A stretch of 64,000 bases of DNA from Microbacterium sp. SLBN-146 (GCF_006715145.1 NZ_VFMR01000001.1:248001-312000), one strand, 5' to 3'; shown: positions 33,958-42,678, numbered from the stretch's first letter. Program-made: numbers and translations. The notes: generated by a model from the letters alone, not told the origin.

Positions 33958-35505
33958 TCAGAGCGCGACGCGGGCGTGCCGGAAGCGGATGCGCGTGCCC
34001 GGCCGAGCCTGCGCGAGCAGGTCGAGCGCGGCATCCGTCACGACCGCGATGACGGGGTAGCCGCCCGTCACGGGGCCGTCGACGCCGAGGATCGTCGGGC
34101 GTCCGTCGGGTGGCACCTGGAGAGCTCCCGCGACCATTCCCTCGCTGGGGAGCTCGCCCTCGCGGACGCGTTCGAGCGCCGGCCCTTCGAGCCGCACGCC
34201 CACCCGGTCGGCCGCCGAGCCGACGACCCACGTCGACTCGTACAGCGTCGAGAGAGCGGATGCCGCGAACCAGTCGGCCCGCGCCCCCGGAGCGAGATCG
34301 AGTTCGAGGTCGTCCGGAGGAGCACCCCACGGCGCGAGGTCGGCGACGGGGACGAGGTCTCGGGGCGGTCCGCCCAGCGGCACGGCGTCGCCCGGCCTCA
34401 GCGGCGCGGGTCCGATGCCCGCGAGCAGGTCGGCGGAGAGCGACCCGAGAGCGGTGCGCCCCTCGACGCCCCCGCGCAGCGCGAGGTAGGCGCGGGCACC
34501 GTGGGCGAACCAGTCGAGATGCAGTTCCGCGCCCGCCGGCCACACGTGGGCGGCATAGGGATCGACGTCGTGTCCATCGAGGAGGATCCGCCCCCACGCC
34601 CCGGCCACAGCGAACCACACGTCTCGCTCTGCGACAGCTCGGAAGCCGCCCATCGTGACTTCGACCCCCGCGGCATCCTCGGGATTGCCCACGAGCCGGT
34701 TCGCCGTGCGGAGCGCGCGGCGATCGAAGGCGCCCGAGACCGCGACACCGAGCGCCGCGACGCCGGGGCGCCCGAGGTCCTGCACCGTCGCGAGCAGTCC
34801 GGGTTCGGTGACGCGGATGCCGGATCCCTCGGCGCGGTCGGCGCGAGGTCGGGCGGCCTCGCGGGGTCGCGGGGCCGCTGCGGCCGTCGCTCGGCCGGGG
34901 ACGGGGTGGAACCGCACGCGGGTTCCCGGGACGAGGAGGGCGGGCTCCGCGGCATCCGGATCGAACAGCGTCTCGGGGGTCGTGCCGATGAGCCGCCAGC
35001 CGCCGGGCGTCGCCCGGGGATAGGCGCCCGTGAACGGCCCCGCCAACCCGACGGCGCCGACGGGAACGCGCGTCCGCGGCTGACCGAGCCGTGGCACGTC
35101 GAACGGCCAGTCCGCGCTGACGAGATAGCCGAAGCCCGGAGCGAAGCCCGTGAAAGCGACCGTCCACTCGGCATTCGCGTGCCGGCGGACGAGCTCGTCG
35201 ACGTCGAGGCCGAGGAGCTCGGCCGTCTCGTACAGATCGGGCCCGTCGTACGTCATCGCGAGGTCGACGAGGCGGCTCGCCTTGCGATCGCCTCCGTCGC
35301 CGTCACCGGGTGCCGACGCCCACGTGCGCGCCGCGGCGAGAGACAGCACGGCGGGATCGACGCGGACGAGGATCGTGCGTGCGGCCGGAACGAGATCGAC
35401 GATGCCCTCGGGGCGGGAGGTCTCGAGCCGGGCGTGGACGGCGAGCACTTCGTCGAGCGAACCGACCTCGACGAGCAACGCACGCTCCCCCATCGGGCGG
35501 ATCAC
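33958..35505 (-). CDS. 5-oxoprolinase subunits B and C fused
   Basis: 515 residues. The N-terminal third is PxpB/KipI-like (GERALLVEVG, FTGFAPGFGYL, RVPVGAVGLAG). The rest is PxpC/KipA-like (GLLATVQDLGRPGVAALGV, NPEDAAGVEVTMGG, GVDGPVTGGYPVIAVV). In many bacteria these are separate genes; here they are one protein joined by a Pro/Ala/Arg-rich linker near residue 210. With PxpA they cleave 5-oxoproline to glutamate using ATP. The start is GTG at 35505, overlapping the pxpA stop (GTGA); another GTG lies one codon upstream. The longer open frame upstream is the pxpA gene read in another phase. Confidence 0.92.
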   Translation of the reverse strand: MIRPMGERALLVEVGSLDEVLAVHARLETSRPEGIVDLVPAARTILVRVDPAVLSLAAARTWASAPGDGDGGDRKASRLVDLAMTYDGPDLYETAELLGLDVDELVRRHANAEWTVAFTGFAPGFGYLVSADWPFDVPRLGQPRTRVPVGAVGLAGPFTGAYPRATPGGWRLIGTTPETLFDPDAAEPALLVPGTRVRFHPVPGRATAAAAPRPREAARPRADRAEGSGIRVTEPGLLATVQDLGRPGVAALGVAVSGAFDRRALRTANRLVGNPEDAAGVEVTMGGFRAVAERDVWFAVAGAWGRILLDGHDVDPYAAHVWPAGAELHLDWFAHGARAYLALRGGVEGRTALGSLSADLLAGIGPAPLRPGDAVPLGGPPRDLVPVADLAPWGAPPDDLELDLAPGARADWFAASALSTLYESTWVVGSAADRVGVRLEGPALERVREGELPSEGMVAGALQVPPDGRPTILGVDGPVTGGYPVIAVVTDAALDLLAQARPGTRIRFRHARVAL

Positions 35506-36257
35506 CACGGCGCGCGCACCGCCACTCCTCCGGACTCGAGTGCCGCCCGGACGGCGGAAGCCATCGCGACGGCCGCAGGGGAATCGCCGTGGAGGCAGAG
35601 CGAGACGGCATCGACCTCGAGCTCGCGCCCCTCGACGGTCACGAGCGTGCCGCGGTGCGCGAGGTCGAGCGCACGCGCCGCCGCGGCATCCGGATCCTGG
35701 AGCACGGCACCGGGTTCGCCGCGGGGCACGAGAGTCCCGTCGGGACGGTATCCGCGATCGAGGAACGCCTCTCGCACGAACGGGAGTCCCGCCGCGCGCG
35801 CGGCCGCCTCGATCGGGCCCTCCATTCCCAGGAGCGGGAGAGCGCGCCCGAGCCGCTCGGACAGCGCGGCGACGGCGGAGGCGACCGCCGCGGCATCCTC
35901 GATCCGCCGCGACACGGCATGGTAGAGGGCACCGTGCGGCTTCACGTAGCGGATGTCGGCGCCCGCCGCGACGAGGCGCGCGAGCTGCCGTGCGACCTCG
36001 GTCTCGAGCTCGCCGGACGGCATCCGCACGTCGATGCGCCCGAAGTTCGCCGGATCGGGGAAGGACGGGTGCGCACCGACGGCGACGCCCGTCCGGGCAG
36101 CGCGCTCGACGGAGGCGCGCATGGACGCGGCATCCCCCGCGTGTCCGCCGCACGCGATGTTCGCGCTGGAGACGACGGCGAACATGGCATCGTCATCGGC
36201 CGTCGGCACACCGTCGACGGTCTCGCCGAGGTCGGCGTTCAGATCGATCGAGGCCAC
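35502..36257 (-). CDS. pxpA: 5-oxoprolinase subunit A
   Basis: 251 residues, a full-length LamB/YcsF-family protein. The signature IDLNADLGE opens the protein, then SANIACGGHAGD (about 31-42), GAHPSFPD (about 61-68) and YVKPHGALYH (about 103-112). It acts with the PxpB-PxpC fusion encoded immediately downstream to hydrolyse 5-oxoproline, a damage product of glutamine and glutamate. The start is GTG at 36257. The spacer upstream, shared with a divergent transporter gene, is filled with 57-bp palindromes. Confidence 0.95.
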   Translation of the reverse strand: MASIDLNADLGETVDGVPTADDDAMFAVVSSANIACGGHAGDAASMRASVERAARTGVAVGAHPSFPDPANFGRIDVRMPSGELETEVARQLARLVAAGADIRYVKPHGALYHAVSRRIEDAAAVASAVAALSERLGRALPLLGMEGPIEAAARAAGLPFVREAFLDRGYRPDGTLVPRGEPGAVLQDPDAAAARALDLAHRGTLVTVEGRELEVDAVSLCLHGDSPAAVAMASAVRAALESGGVAVRAPW

Positions 36258-36300
36258 GCCTCCACGGTAGCGCCGCCGCGTCTCGCCAGCGCCGGCCTCG

Positions 36301-36368
36301 TTCGCTCGTCGTGGTTCACTCGTCGGGGTTCACGCGTCCGGGGTTCACTCGTCCGGGGCTCACTTGTC
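36301..36368 (+). repeat. Degenerate 14-15-bp tandem repeats of TTCACTCGTC
   Basis: TTCACTCGTC-like units begin at 36301, 36315, 36329 and 36344, and at 36359 the series becomes the end of the first 57-bp palindrome (CTCACTTGTC). The period is 14 then 15 bp, with GGGG between units. A similar half-unit at 36434 precedes the second palindrome by 15 bp. This looks like expansion of the element's terminal sequence. Confidence 0.65.
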
Positions 36369-36416
36369 GCAAAGGGCGGGGTCCCGGCGCGGCATCCCAC
36401 CATTCGCGACAAGTGA
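36360..36416 (+). repeat. 57-bp palindromic element, copy A1
   Basis: It begins TCACTTGTCGCAAAGGGCG and ends GCGACAAGTGA; the outer 11 bp are a perfect inverted repeat. It differs from copy A3 at one base (position 10). It lies in the divergent spacer between pxpA and the ABC ATPase gene. Confidence 0.85.
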
Positions 36417-36448
36417 GCTGGGTGAGTCCCCGCTCACTCGTCCGGCGT

Positions 36449-36505
36449 TCACTTGTCCCAAAGGGCGAGGTCCCGGCGCAGCACCCCACCATTCGCGACA
36501 AGTGA
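36449..36505 (+). repeat. 57-bp palindromic element, copy A2
   Basis: Same length and ends as A1 (TCACTTGTC ... GACAAGTGA), with four substitutions, including position 10. It starts 89 bp after A1. Confidence 0.85.
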
Positions 36506-36522
36506 GCTGGACGGGTCTCCGT

Positions 36523-36579
36523 TCACTTGTCTCAAAGGGCGGGGTCCCGGCGCGGCATCCCACCATTCGCGACAAGTGA
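36523..36579 (+). repeat. 57-bp palindromic element, copy A3
   Basis: Identical to A1 except T instead of G at position 10. It starts 74 bp after A2. It is the last of three copies that fill most of the 414-bp spacer 36258-36671. The rest of that spacer holds only the short upstream region of the ABC ATPase gene, where I see no clear promoter. Confidence 0.85.
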
Positions 36580-36671
36580 ATGGGGGGATGCCGGGGCGCG
36601 AACCTGTTACGGATGCGTAAAGGGTGCACGCAGCGAGTGCGCTCGCGGGACGAAACGGGCAGGATGGTGCA

Positions 36672-38375
36672 ATGGCATACTCCACCGAACGTCCGGCCGC
36701 GGGAACACCCCTCCTGCAGGTGCGCGACGTCGCCGTCCAGTTCCAGACCCTCGAAGGCCCCGTGCACGCGGTCGAGGCGGTCGACTTCGACCTCGCCGCG
36801 GGCGAGACGCTCGCGATCGTCGGGGAGTCCGGGTCGGGCAAGTCGACGACGGCGATGGCGACGATCGGGCTGCTCCCCGGCAACGGACGCGTCACGCGCG
36901 GCAGCATCCTCTTCGAAGGCGAAGACCTCGTCGGAGCCCCCGAGAGCGTCATGCGGTCGATCCGGGGACGGTCCATCGGGCTCGTGCCGCAGGACCCCAT
37001 GTCGAACCTCAACCCCGTCTCGAAGATCGGCACGCAGATCGCCGAGACGCTCCTCGCGCACGGGCTCGCAACCCGCAAGGACGTCGACCGCCGCGTCGTC
37101 GAGACGCTCGCGGCAGCGGGACTCCCGAACGCCGAGGAGCGGGCCAAGCAGTACCCTCACGAGTTCTCCGGCGGGATGCGCCAGCGTGCGCTCATCGCCA
37201 TCGGCCTCGCCTGCAATCCGCGACTCCTCATCGCCGACGAGCCCACGAGCGCCCTCGACGTGACGGTGCAGAAGACGATCCTCGACCAGCTCGAGCGGAT
37301 GACGAGCGAGCTCGGCACCGCCGTCATGCTCATCACGCACGACCTCGGCCTCGCCGCGGAGCGCGCCGCCCGCGTCATCGTCATGCACCGCGGACGCATC
37401 GTCGAACAGGGGCCGGCGCGCCAGATCCTCGAAGACCCCCAACAGCCCTACACGCAGGCGCTCGTGAGGGCCGCGCCGTCCGTCGCTGCTGTGCGGCTGC
37501 GCCCCGAAGCGTTCCGGCGCTCCGACAAGGAGGCCGCGCTTCCATCGGTGCCTGTGCAGGAGAAGGCGGCCGAGCCCGCGGCATCCGTCGACAACGTCGT
37601 CGTGATCGAGAACCTCACGAAGATCTTCCCCGTGCGCGGCCAGAAGGAGGACTTCGTCGCCGTCGACGACGTCTCACTCTCGATCCCGCGCGGTGAGACG
37701 GTCGCGATCGTGGGCGAGTCGGGGTCGGGCAAGACGACGACGGCCCGGATGCTGCTCAAGGTCATCGAGCCCACGAGTGGCTCCATCCGCTTCGAGGGCG
37801 AGGACGTCGTGCGGCTCAAGGGCTCGCAGCTGCGGGAGTTCCGCCAGAAGGTGCAGCCGATCTTCCAGGACCCGTACTCGTCACTGAACCCCATGTTCAC
37901 GATCGAGCGGATCATCGAGGAGCCCCTCACCTTCTACAAGCGCGGGACTTCGGCGCAGCGGAGCGCACGCGTCCGAAAGCTCCTCGATGACGTCGCCCTG
38001 CCGCAGACGATGCTCACGCGGTATCCGTCGGAGCTTTCGGGAGGACAGCGCCAGCGCGTCGCGATCGCCCGTGCGCTCGCGCTCTCGCCCGAGGTCATCG
38101 TGTGCGACGAGCCCGTTTCGGCCCTCGACGTGCTCGTCCAGGACCAGGTGCTCACGCTGCTGCGCGACCTGCAGGGCGAGTACGGCCTCAGCTACCTCTT
38201 CATCTCGCACGACCTCGCCGTCGTGCGCCTCATCAGCGACTACGTCTGCGTCATGAAGGACGGGAAGCTCGTCGAGGCGGCGACCTCCGAGGAGATCTTC
38301 ACGAACCCGCGCGACCCGTACACGCGCAAGCTCCTCGCCTCGATCCCCGGCAACGAGCTCGACATCGCCGTCTGA
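36672..38375 (+). CDS. Peptide ABC transporter, two ATPase domains fused (DppD-DppF type)
   Basis: 567 residues with two complete ABC domains. The first has GESGSGKSTTA, SGGMRQRALIA and LLIADEPTSALD; the second has GESGSGKTTTA, SGGQRQRVAIA and VIVCDEPVSALD. Each has the oligopeptide-transporter C-terminal piece (QPYTQALVRA; RDPYTRKLLASIP). It should energise peptide or nickel-type uptake by the permeases and binding protein encoded on the other strand at 38774-42508. That convergent layout is unusual, since such genes normally form one operon. The ATG at 36672 has a GCAGGATGG-type ribosome site; earlier in-frame codons would run into the repeat region. Confidence 0.93.
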   Translation: MAYSTERPAAGTPLLQVRDVAVQFQTLEGPVHAVEAVDFDLAAGETLAIVGESGSGKSTTAMATIGLLPGNGRVTRGSILFEGEDLVGAPESVMRSIRGRSIGLVPQDPMSNLNPVSKIGTQIAETLLAHGLATRKDVDRRVVETLAAAGLPNAEERAKQYPHEFSGGMRQRALIAIGLACNPRLLIADEPTSALDVTVQKTILDQLERMTSELGTAVMLITHDLGLAAERAARVIVMHRGRIVEQGPARQILEDPQQPYTQALVRAAPSVAAVRLRPEAFRRSDKEAALPSVPVQEKAAEPAASVDNVVVIENLTKIFPVRGQKEDFVAVDDVSLSIPRGETVAIVGESGSGKTTTARMLLKVIEPTSGSIRFEGEDVVRLKGSQLREFRQKVQPIFQDPYSSLNPMFTIERIIEEPLTFYKRGTSAQRSARVRKLLDDVALPQTMLTRYPSELSGGQRQRVAIARALALSPEVIVCDEPVSALDVLVQDQVLTLLRDLQGEYGLSYLFISHDLAVVRLISDYVCVMKDGKLVEAATSEEIFTNPRDPYTRKLLASIPGNELDIAV

Positions 38376-38404
38376 CCCCTGCCCGCGGCGGGTGCTCGGT
38401 CGGC

Positions 38405-38470
38405 CGAGACCGAGGATTGCGCCGAGACAGGGTGGCATACCGCTGGGTCTCGGCGGGCACCCCGGTCTCG
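38405..38470 (+). repeat. 66-bp palindromic element, copy B1
   Basis: It runs from CGAGACCGAGG to CCCCGGTCTCG, with inner arms GCCGAGACAG and GGGTCTCGGC. The 66-bp length is shared exactly with B2 and B3. It lies 30 bp past the stop of the ABC ATPase gene, in a convergent spacer. Confidence 0.8.
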
Positions 38471-38517
38471 AGGACGTCGGCGACCGCCGCGCGCGACCCC
38501 CGGCCCCCGGCATCCGT

Positions 38518-38574
38518 TCACGTGTCGCGAATGGTGGGCTCGGCGCGCTAGATGCCGCCCTTTGCGACAAGTGA
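38518..38574 (-). repeat. 57-bp palindromic element, copy A4 (inverted orientation)
   Basis: Reverse-complement orientation of A1. The ends are conserved apart from TCACGTGTC at one side, while the central 20 bp differ from A1. The length is again exactly 57 bp. It lies between B1 and B2 in the convergent spacer. Confidence 0.8.
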
Positions 38575-38652
38575 GCGGAAGGATGCCGCGGCGAGAGCGC
38601 GCACGGATGCCGCGGCGCACGGCGCACAGCACACGGCACACGGCAGGCACCT

Positions 38653-38718
38653 CGAGCCCGGGCATCGCGCCGAGACAGGGTGACGTACCACTGTGTCTCG
38701 GCGGGATCCCCGGTCTCG
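38653..38718 (+). repeat. 66-bp palindromic element, copy B2
   Basis: It runs from CGAGCCCGGGCATC to GATCCCCGGTCTCG around a GTACCACTG-type centre. With B1 and A4 it makes up about half of the 398-bp gene-free stretch 38376-38773; I see nothing else there. Either strand could fold a stem of more than 20 bp, so it may terminate both convergent transcripts. Confidence 0.8.
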
Positions 38719-38773
38719 GCGGCGTCGAGCGACCGGATGCCCCGACACGGAGCACGGCGCGCGTGCCGCGGGG

Positions 38774-39736
38774 CTACCGCTTGCGGGTGCGGGGGTCCAT
38801 GGCTTCGCGAAGGGCCTCGCCGAAGAGCGTGAACCCCAGGGCCGTGATCGTGATGCACGCGCCGGGAAGGAAGGCGAGCCACGGGGCGATCGCGAGCTCG
38901 AGCTGCGCGTACGTCAGCATGCGCCCCCACTCCGCCGTCTGCGGGACGCTTCCACCGAGCCCGAGGTACGACAGCGCGGCGGCCTCGATGACCGCCGTCG
39001 CGAGCGAGAGCGTTCCCTGCACGATGACGGGTCCGACCGAGTTCGGCAGGACGTGGCTCATCGTGATCGTCCCGCGGCCGAGACCGAGCGTCTGCGCCGA
39101 GAGCACGTAGTCGGCGTTGCGCTGCTGCAGCATCGACGCACGCAGGAGTCGCGCGAAGATCGGCACCTGGACGGCACCGATCGCGATCATGACGGACAGC
39201 TGGTTCTGTCCCAGGATCGCCGCGATCGACACGGCGAGGAGGAGGCTCGGGATCGAGAGCAGGATGTCGACGAACCGCATGATGAGCGTGTCGACCCAGC
39301 CGCCGAACATGCCGCAGAGGAAGCCGAGGATCATGCCGCCGACGAGTCCGATCGCGGTCGACACAACGCCGATGAGAAGCGTCGCCTGCGCACCCCAGAT
39401 GAGCTTCGAGAGGACGTCGCCGCCGAAGCGGTCGAGTCCGAGCGGGAACTCGGGGATCTCCCCCGGACCGGGGATGTGCGTCGGCGTGATGAAGCGCTGA
39501 CCCGGAAGCTCGGTCGGACCGTACGGTGCCAGCAGCGGCGCGAGCGCGGCGATCAGCAGGAACAGCGCGATGATCGCGGCACCCACCCATGCGCTGGGGT
39601 TGCGACGCAGGCGACGGAAGACGCCGCTCCAGAAGCCACCGCCGCCGGTCTTGGCCGCCAGCAGTTCGCGGTCGTCGACGGCCGTGTCGTCGACCGGGCC
39701 GCCGCCCGGCGCGGGGGGAAGCATCGCCGAGGTCAT
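38774..39736 (-). CDS. Peptide ABC transporter permease (DppC type)
   Basis: 320 residues, about six membrane helices. The N-terminal FRRLRRNPSAWVGAAIIALF segment is the usual OppC/DppC lead helix, and the EAA-loop region reads EAAALSYLGLGGSVPQTAEWG. Its ATG overlaps the stop of the DppB-type gene (ATGA), so the two permeases are coupled. It pairs with the DppB-type subunit in the membrane channel. Confidence 0.95.
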   Translation of the reverse strand: MTSAMLPPAPGGGPVDDTAVDDRELLAAKTGGGGFWSGVFRRLRRNPSAWVGAAIIALFLLIAALAPLLAPYGPTELPGQRFITPTHIPGPGEIPEFPLGLDRFGGDVLSKLIWGAQATLLIGVVSTAIGLVGGMILGFLCGMFGGWVDTLIMRFVDILLSIPSLLLAVSIAAILGQNQLSVMIAIGAVQVPIFARLLRASMLQQRNADYVLSAQTLGLGRGTITMSHVLPNSVGPVIVQGTLSLATAVIEAAALSYLGLGGSVPQTAEWGRMLTYAQLELAIAPWLAFLPGACITITALGFTLFGEALREAMDPRTRKR

Positions 39737-40737
39737 GAGACCCTCACTCTCGGGTCGATGAAGCTGTAGGAGATATCCACCAGCAGGTTGATCAAGGCGT
39801 ATCCGATCGCGATGAAGATGATGAAGCCCTGCAGGACGGGATAGTCACGCGTGAAGATCGCCCGGGCGAGGAACGAGCCGATACCCGGATAGGCGAAGAC
39901 CGTCTCGGTGAGGACCGCGCCGGAGATGAGCAGACCGACCTGCAGACCGATCGTCGTGACGACCGGCAGGAGGGCGTTTCGCAGGATGAAGCGCTGGCGG
40001 ATCGTGCCGCGCGACACACCCTTCGCGAGACCCGTGCGGACGTAGTCCGAATTCTGCACCTCGAGCACCGACGCCCGAGTGATGCGGACGATGATCGCGA
40101 GAGGGATCGATGCGAGCGCGAGGCCCGGCAGGATCAAGTGCAGGAACGCATCCCACGCGGCATCCCACTCCCCTGTGATGATGCCGTCGAATACGTAGAA
40201 GCCCGTGTAGTGCGTCGCATCGATGCGTGGGTCCTGGCGTCCTTCCGACGGGAGCCAGCCGAGCTGGACGGCGAAGACCCACTTGAGGATGAACGCGAGG
40301 AAGAAGACCGGGATCGTGATTCCCAGAAGGGATGCCGCGACGGTGATGTGGTCGGTCGCCTTGCCGTGCTTCCGCGCCGCGAGGTACCCCAGGGGCACAC
40401 CGACGCCGACGGCGACGACGATCGCGAAGACCGAGAGCTCGAACGTCGCAGGAAAGCGGCGCAGGAACTCTTCGATGACGGGTGCCCTCGTCTGGATGGA
40501 CTGGCCGAAGTCGCCCGAGAGCAGACGCCCGGCCCAGATGAAGTACTGCTCGAGAGGTGAACGGTCGAAGCCGTAGAGGCGATTGATCTCCTCGATCGCT
40601 TCGGGCGTCGCGCGCTCGCCGAGCAGTGCGACCGCGGGCCCGCCGGGTAGAGCGCGCACCCACAGGAACAGCAGGATCGAAAGGCCGATGAGGGTCGGTA
40701 TGAGCAGGAGGAGTCTCTTGCCGATAGTGCGTAGCAC
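39733..40737 (-). CDS. Peptide ABC transporter permease (DppB type)
   Basis: 334 residues, about six membrane helices. It opens with LRTIGKRLLLLIPTLIGLS and carries the EAA-type loop ETVFAYPGIGSFLARAIF, both characteristic of DppB/OppB. The YGFDRSPLEQYFIWAGRLLSG stretch (in pieces) is the conserved periplasmic-side loop. It lies 100 bp downstream of the binding-protein gene, separated by a stem-loop that could lower its expression relative to that gene. Confidence 0.95.
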   Translation of the reverse strand: MLRTIGKRLLLLIPTLIGLSILLFLWVRALPGGPAVALLGERATPEAIEEINRLYGFDRSPLEQYFIWAGRLLSGDFGQSIQTRAPVIEEFLRRFPATFELSVFAIVVAVGVGVPLGYLAARKHGKATDHITVAASLLGITIPVFFLAFILKWVFAVQLGWLPSEGRQDPRIDATHYTGFYVFDGIITGEWDAAWDAFLHLILPGLALASIPLAIIVRITRASVLEVQNSDYVRTGLAKGVSRGTIRQRFILRNALLPVVTTIGLQVGLLISGAVLTETVFAYPGIGSFLARAIFTRDYPVLQGFIIFIAIGYALINLLVDISYSFIDPRVRVS

Positions 40738-40782
40738 GGGATGGTTCTCCGGGTGGGTGCGTCAGCGGGGTCTGACAGTGGT

Positions 40783-40828
40783 GACGGATGCCGCGGCCCG
40801 GCCTCGCGGCCAGGTCGCGGCATCCGTC
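40783..40828. terminator. Stem-loop between binding-protein and permease genes
   Basis: GACGGATGCCGCG (40783-40795) pairs perfectly with CGCGGCATCCGTC (40816-40828), with a small GGCC-GGCC hairpin in the loop. Both arms are the GGATGCCGCG word of this genome. Placed after an abundant binding protein, it may act as an attenuator or mRNA stabiliser. Confidence 0.6.
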
Positions 40829-40837
40829 CTCAGCGGA

Positions 40838-42508
40838 TTACTCGCTGAGTTCCACCATGTTGTAGACCTCGTCCTGGACGGGGCTCGCGGGGTACGACGT
40901 CACGCGCTCGTTGAACGCGAGCGTCGGAACGGGGTGCGCGAGCGGGATGCCCGGGAGGAACTCCATGATCTGAGCGTTGGCGTCGAGGTACGCAGCCTCC
41001 TGCTCCTCGGCCGTCGCCAGACCGCGAGCGGTCGTCAGCGTCGAGAAGAGCTCGGGGTTGTCGAAGCCCCACTCGTTGCTGGGTGCGCCGAAGAACGTGC
41101 CCACGAAGTTGTCGGGGTCGTTGTAGTCGCCGGTCCAGCCGAGCAGGTGGATGCCGTGGTCGCTGCTGCCCTGCATGAGGTCGAGGTACTCGCCCCACTC
41201 GTTGGACACCGGCGTGAGCTGGATCCCGACCGCTTCGAGCTGGCTCGAGAGGTTGGTGTAGATCTGCTCGGGGTTCGGCATGTACGGACGCGAGACGTTC
41301 ACGGGGTAATTGAACGTGATCGACAGCGGGTTGGCGTCGGTGTATCCCGCCTCGGCGAGAAGAGCCGTCGCGGCCTCGGGGTCGTACTCGTACTCCGTGA
41401 CCGAGTCGTTCCAGCCGATGACGCTCGGCGGCATGAACTGCGAAGCGATCTCGGTGCCCTCGGGCAGGACCTGCGTGACGAGCTGCTCCTTGTCGATCGC
41501 GTGGGCGATCGCCTGGCGCACCTTGATGTCGGCCAGCGACGGCTGGGCCTGGTTCATCGCCAGGTACAGGACGTTGAACGGATCGCGGTTGACGAGCGTG
41601 AAGCCGGCCTCCTCGAGCGCGCCGAGGTCGGCGGGGGCGGCGAGGTCGTAGCCGTCGATCGATCCCGACTCGAGAGCCTGGCGACGAGCGGTCGTGTCGC
41701 CGATCACCTGGAAGATGATCTCCTGGACGTCACCCTGCTCGCCCCAGTAGTCCTCGTAGGCGCTGAGCGTCGACGACTCACCCGGCGACCACGAGTCGAA
41801 CTTGAAGGGACCCGTACCCGTGGGGTGGCCCTGCGCGTACTCGCTGAGGGTCGGTGCCTCGCTCGTGCCGCCGACCTCATCGGCCGCGTACTCCTCGAGA
41901 GCCGTGGGGCTCTGGATGGAGAAGGACGGCAGGGAGAGGGCGGGGATGAAACCGGCGAACGGCTCCGTCAGGGTGATCGTCGCCTCGTAGTCGCCGTTCG
42001 CTTCGCAACCGCCGTAGATCGAGGTGCCCGTGTCGGCGTAGCCGCGCATGAGCTTGCCCCAGTAGTACGAGAGGCTCTCGGACTGGGCGACGCCGGTGAA
42101 GTTGTTCTGGCGGTCGAAGTTGAAGCACACCGCTTCGGCGTTGAAGTCGGTGCCGTCGTGGAACGTGACGCCTTCCTTGAGCTGGAAGGTGTAGGACAGA
42201 CCGTCTTCGGACTGGTCCCAGCTCTCGGCGAGGAGCGGGGCGGGGTCAGCCGTGCCCGGCTCGGTGCCGACGAGGCCCTCGAACATCTGGCGGGCGACGC
42301 GGAACGTCTCGCCGTCGTTCGCGAACGCGGGGTCGAGGCTGGACAGGTCGGCCGACGCACCGAAGACGAACGTCGAGTCGACGTCGCTCGGCTCGGCGGA
42401 GTCGCCGCCGTCTTCGCGCTGGCTCGCGCAGGCGGTGAGGACGAGAGCGCCGATGGCGATCGTCGCGGCGCCGGCGAACAGGCGGCGCCTTCTCGAAGTG
42501 TGGAGCAT
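40838..42508 (-). CDS. Peptide ABC transporter substrate-binding lipoprotein
   Basis: 556 residues, SBP_bac_5 (DppA/OppA) family. The signal peptide ends at the lipobox LTAC (GALVLTACASQ). Family pieces include SSLDPAFANDGETFRVARQ, YTFQLKEGVTFHDGTDF and LAMNQAQPSLADIKVRQAI. It captures the substrate outside the membrane for the permeases downstream; the substrate cannot be read from the sequence. An ATG at 42526 is in frame, but the ATG at 42508 has a GGAAGG site about 10 nt upstream and gives a normal signal peptide. The 230-bp upstream spacer is relatively AT-rich and holds a GGTTGAC inverted repeat. Confidence 0.92.
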   Translation of the reverse strand: MLHTSRRRRLFAGAATIAIGALVLTACASQREDGGDSAEPSDVDSTFVFGASADLSSLDPAFANDGETFRVARQMFEGLVGTEPGTADPAPLLAESWDQSEDGLSYTFQLKEGVTFHDGTDFNAEAVCFNFDRQNNFTGVAQSESLSYYWGKLMRGYADTGTSIYGGCEANGDYEATITLTEPFAGFIPALSLPSFSIQSPTALEEYAADEVGGTSEAPTLSEYAQGHPTGTGPFKFDSWSPGESSTLSAYEDYWGEQGDVQEIIFQVIGDTTARRQALESGSIDGYDLAAPADLGALEEAGFTLVNRDPFNVLYLAMNQAQPSLADIKVRQAIAHAIDKEQLVTQVLPEGTEIASQFMPPSVIGWNDSVTEYEYDPEAATALLAEAGYTDANPLSITFNYPVNVSRPYMPNPEQIYTNLSSQLEAVGIQLTPVSNEWGEYLDLMQGSSDHGIHLLGWTGDYNDPDNFVGTFFGAPSNEWGFDNPELFSTLTTARGLATAEEQEAAYLDANAQIMEFLPGIPLAHPVPTLAFNERVTSYPASPVQDEVYNMVELSE

Positions 42509-42678
42509 GTGCTGTGCACCTTCCATACGGGATTCGGGCCGATCTGGGTTGTCGACCCGTGGGATGTGATTCCCCCGAACCTACCCGCGACCGGCGTTCA
42601 GGACCATTGCACAGAAGTATCAATTATGTTTCGGCACGAAGAATCCCTGACGCCTAGGACATATTGCGCATCCTGGAT

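Noticed and set aside
35506..36153. Longer start for the PxpB-PxpC fusion, giving 731 codons
   Set aside because: The extension is pxpA read in another phase; the conserved RPMGERALLVEVG start follows the GTG at 35505.
36360..36579. Three regularly spaced repeats taken as a CRISPR array
   Set aside because: The units are 57-bp palindromes with starts 89 and 74 bp apart, the spacers are themselves related repeats, more copies are scattered over 12 kb, and no cas genes are present.
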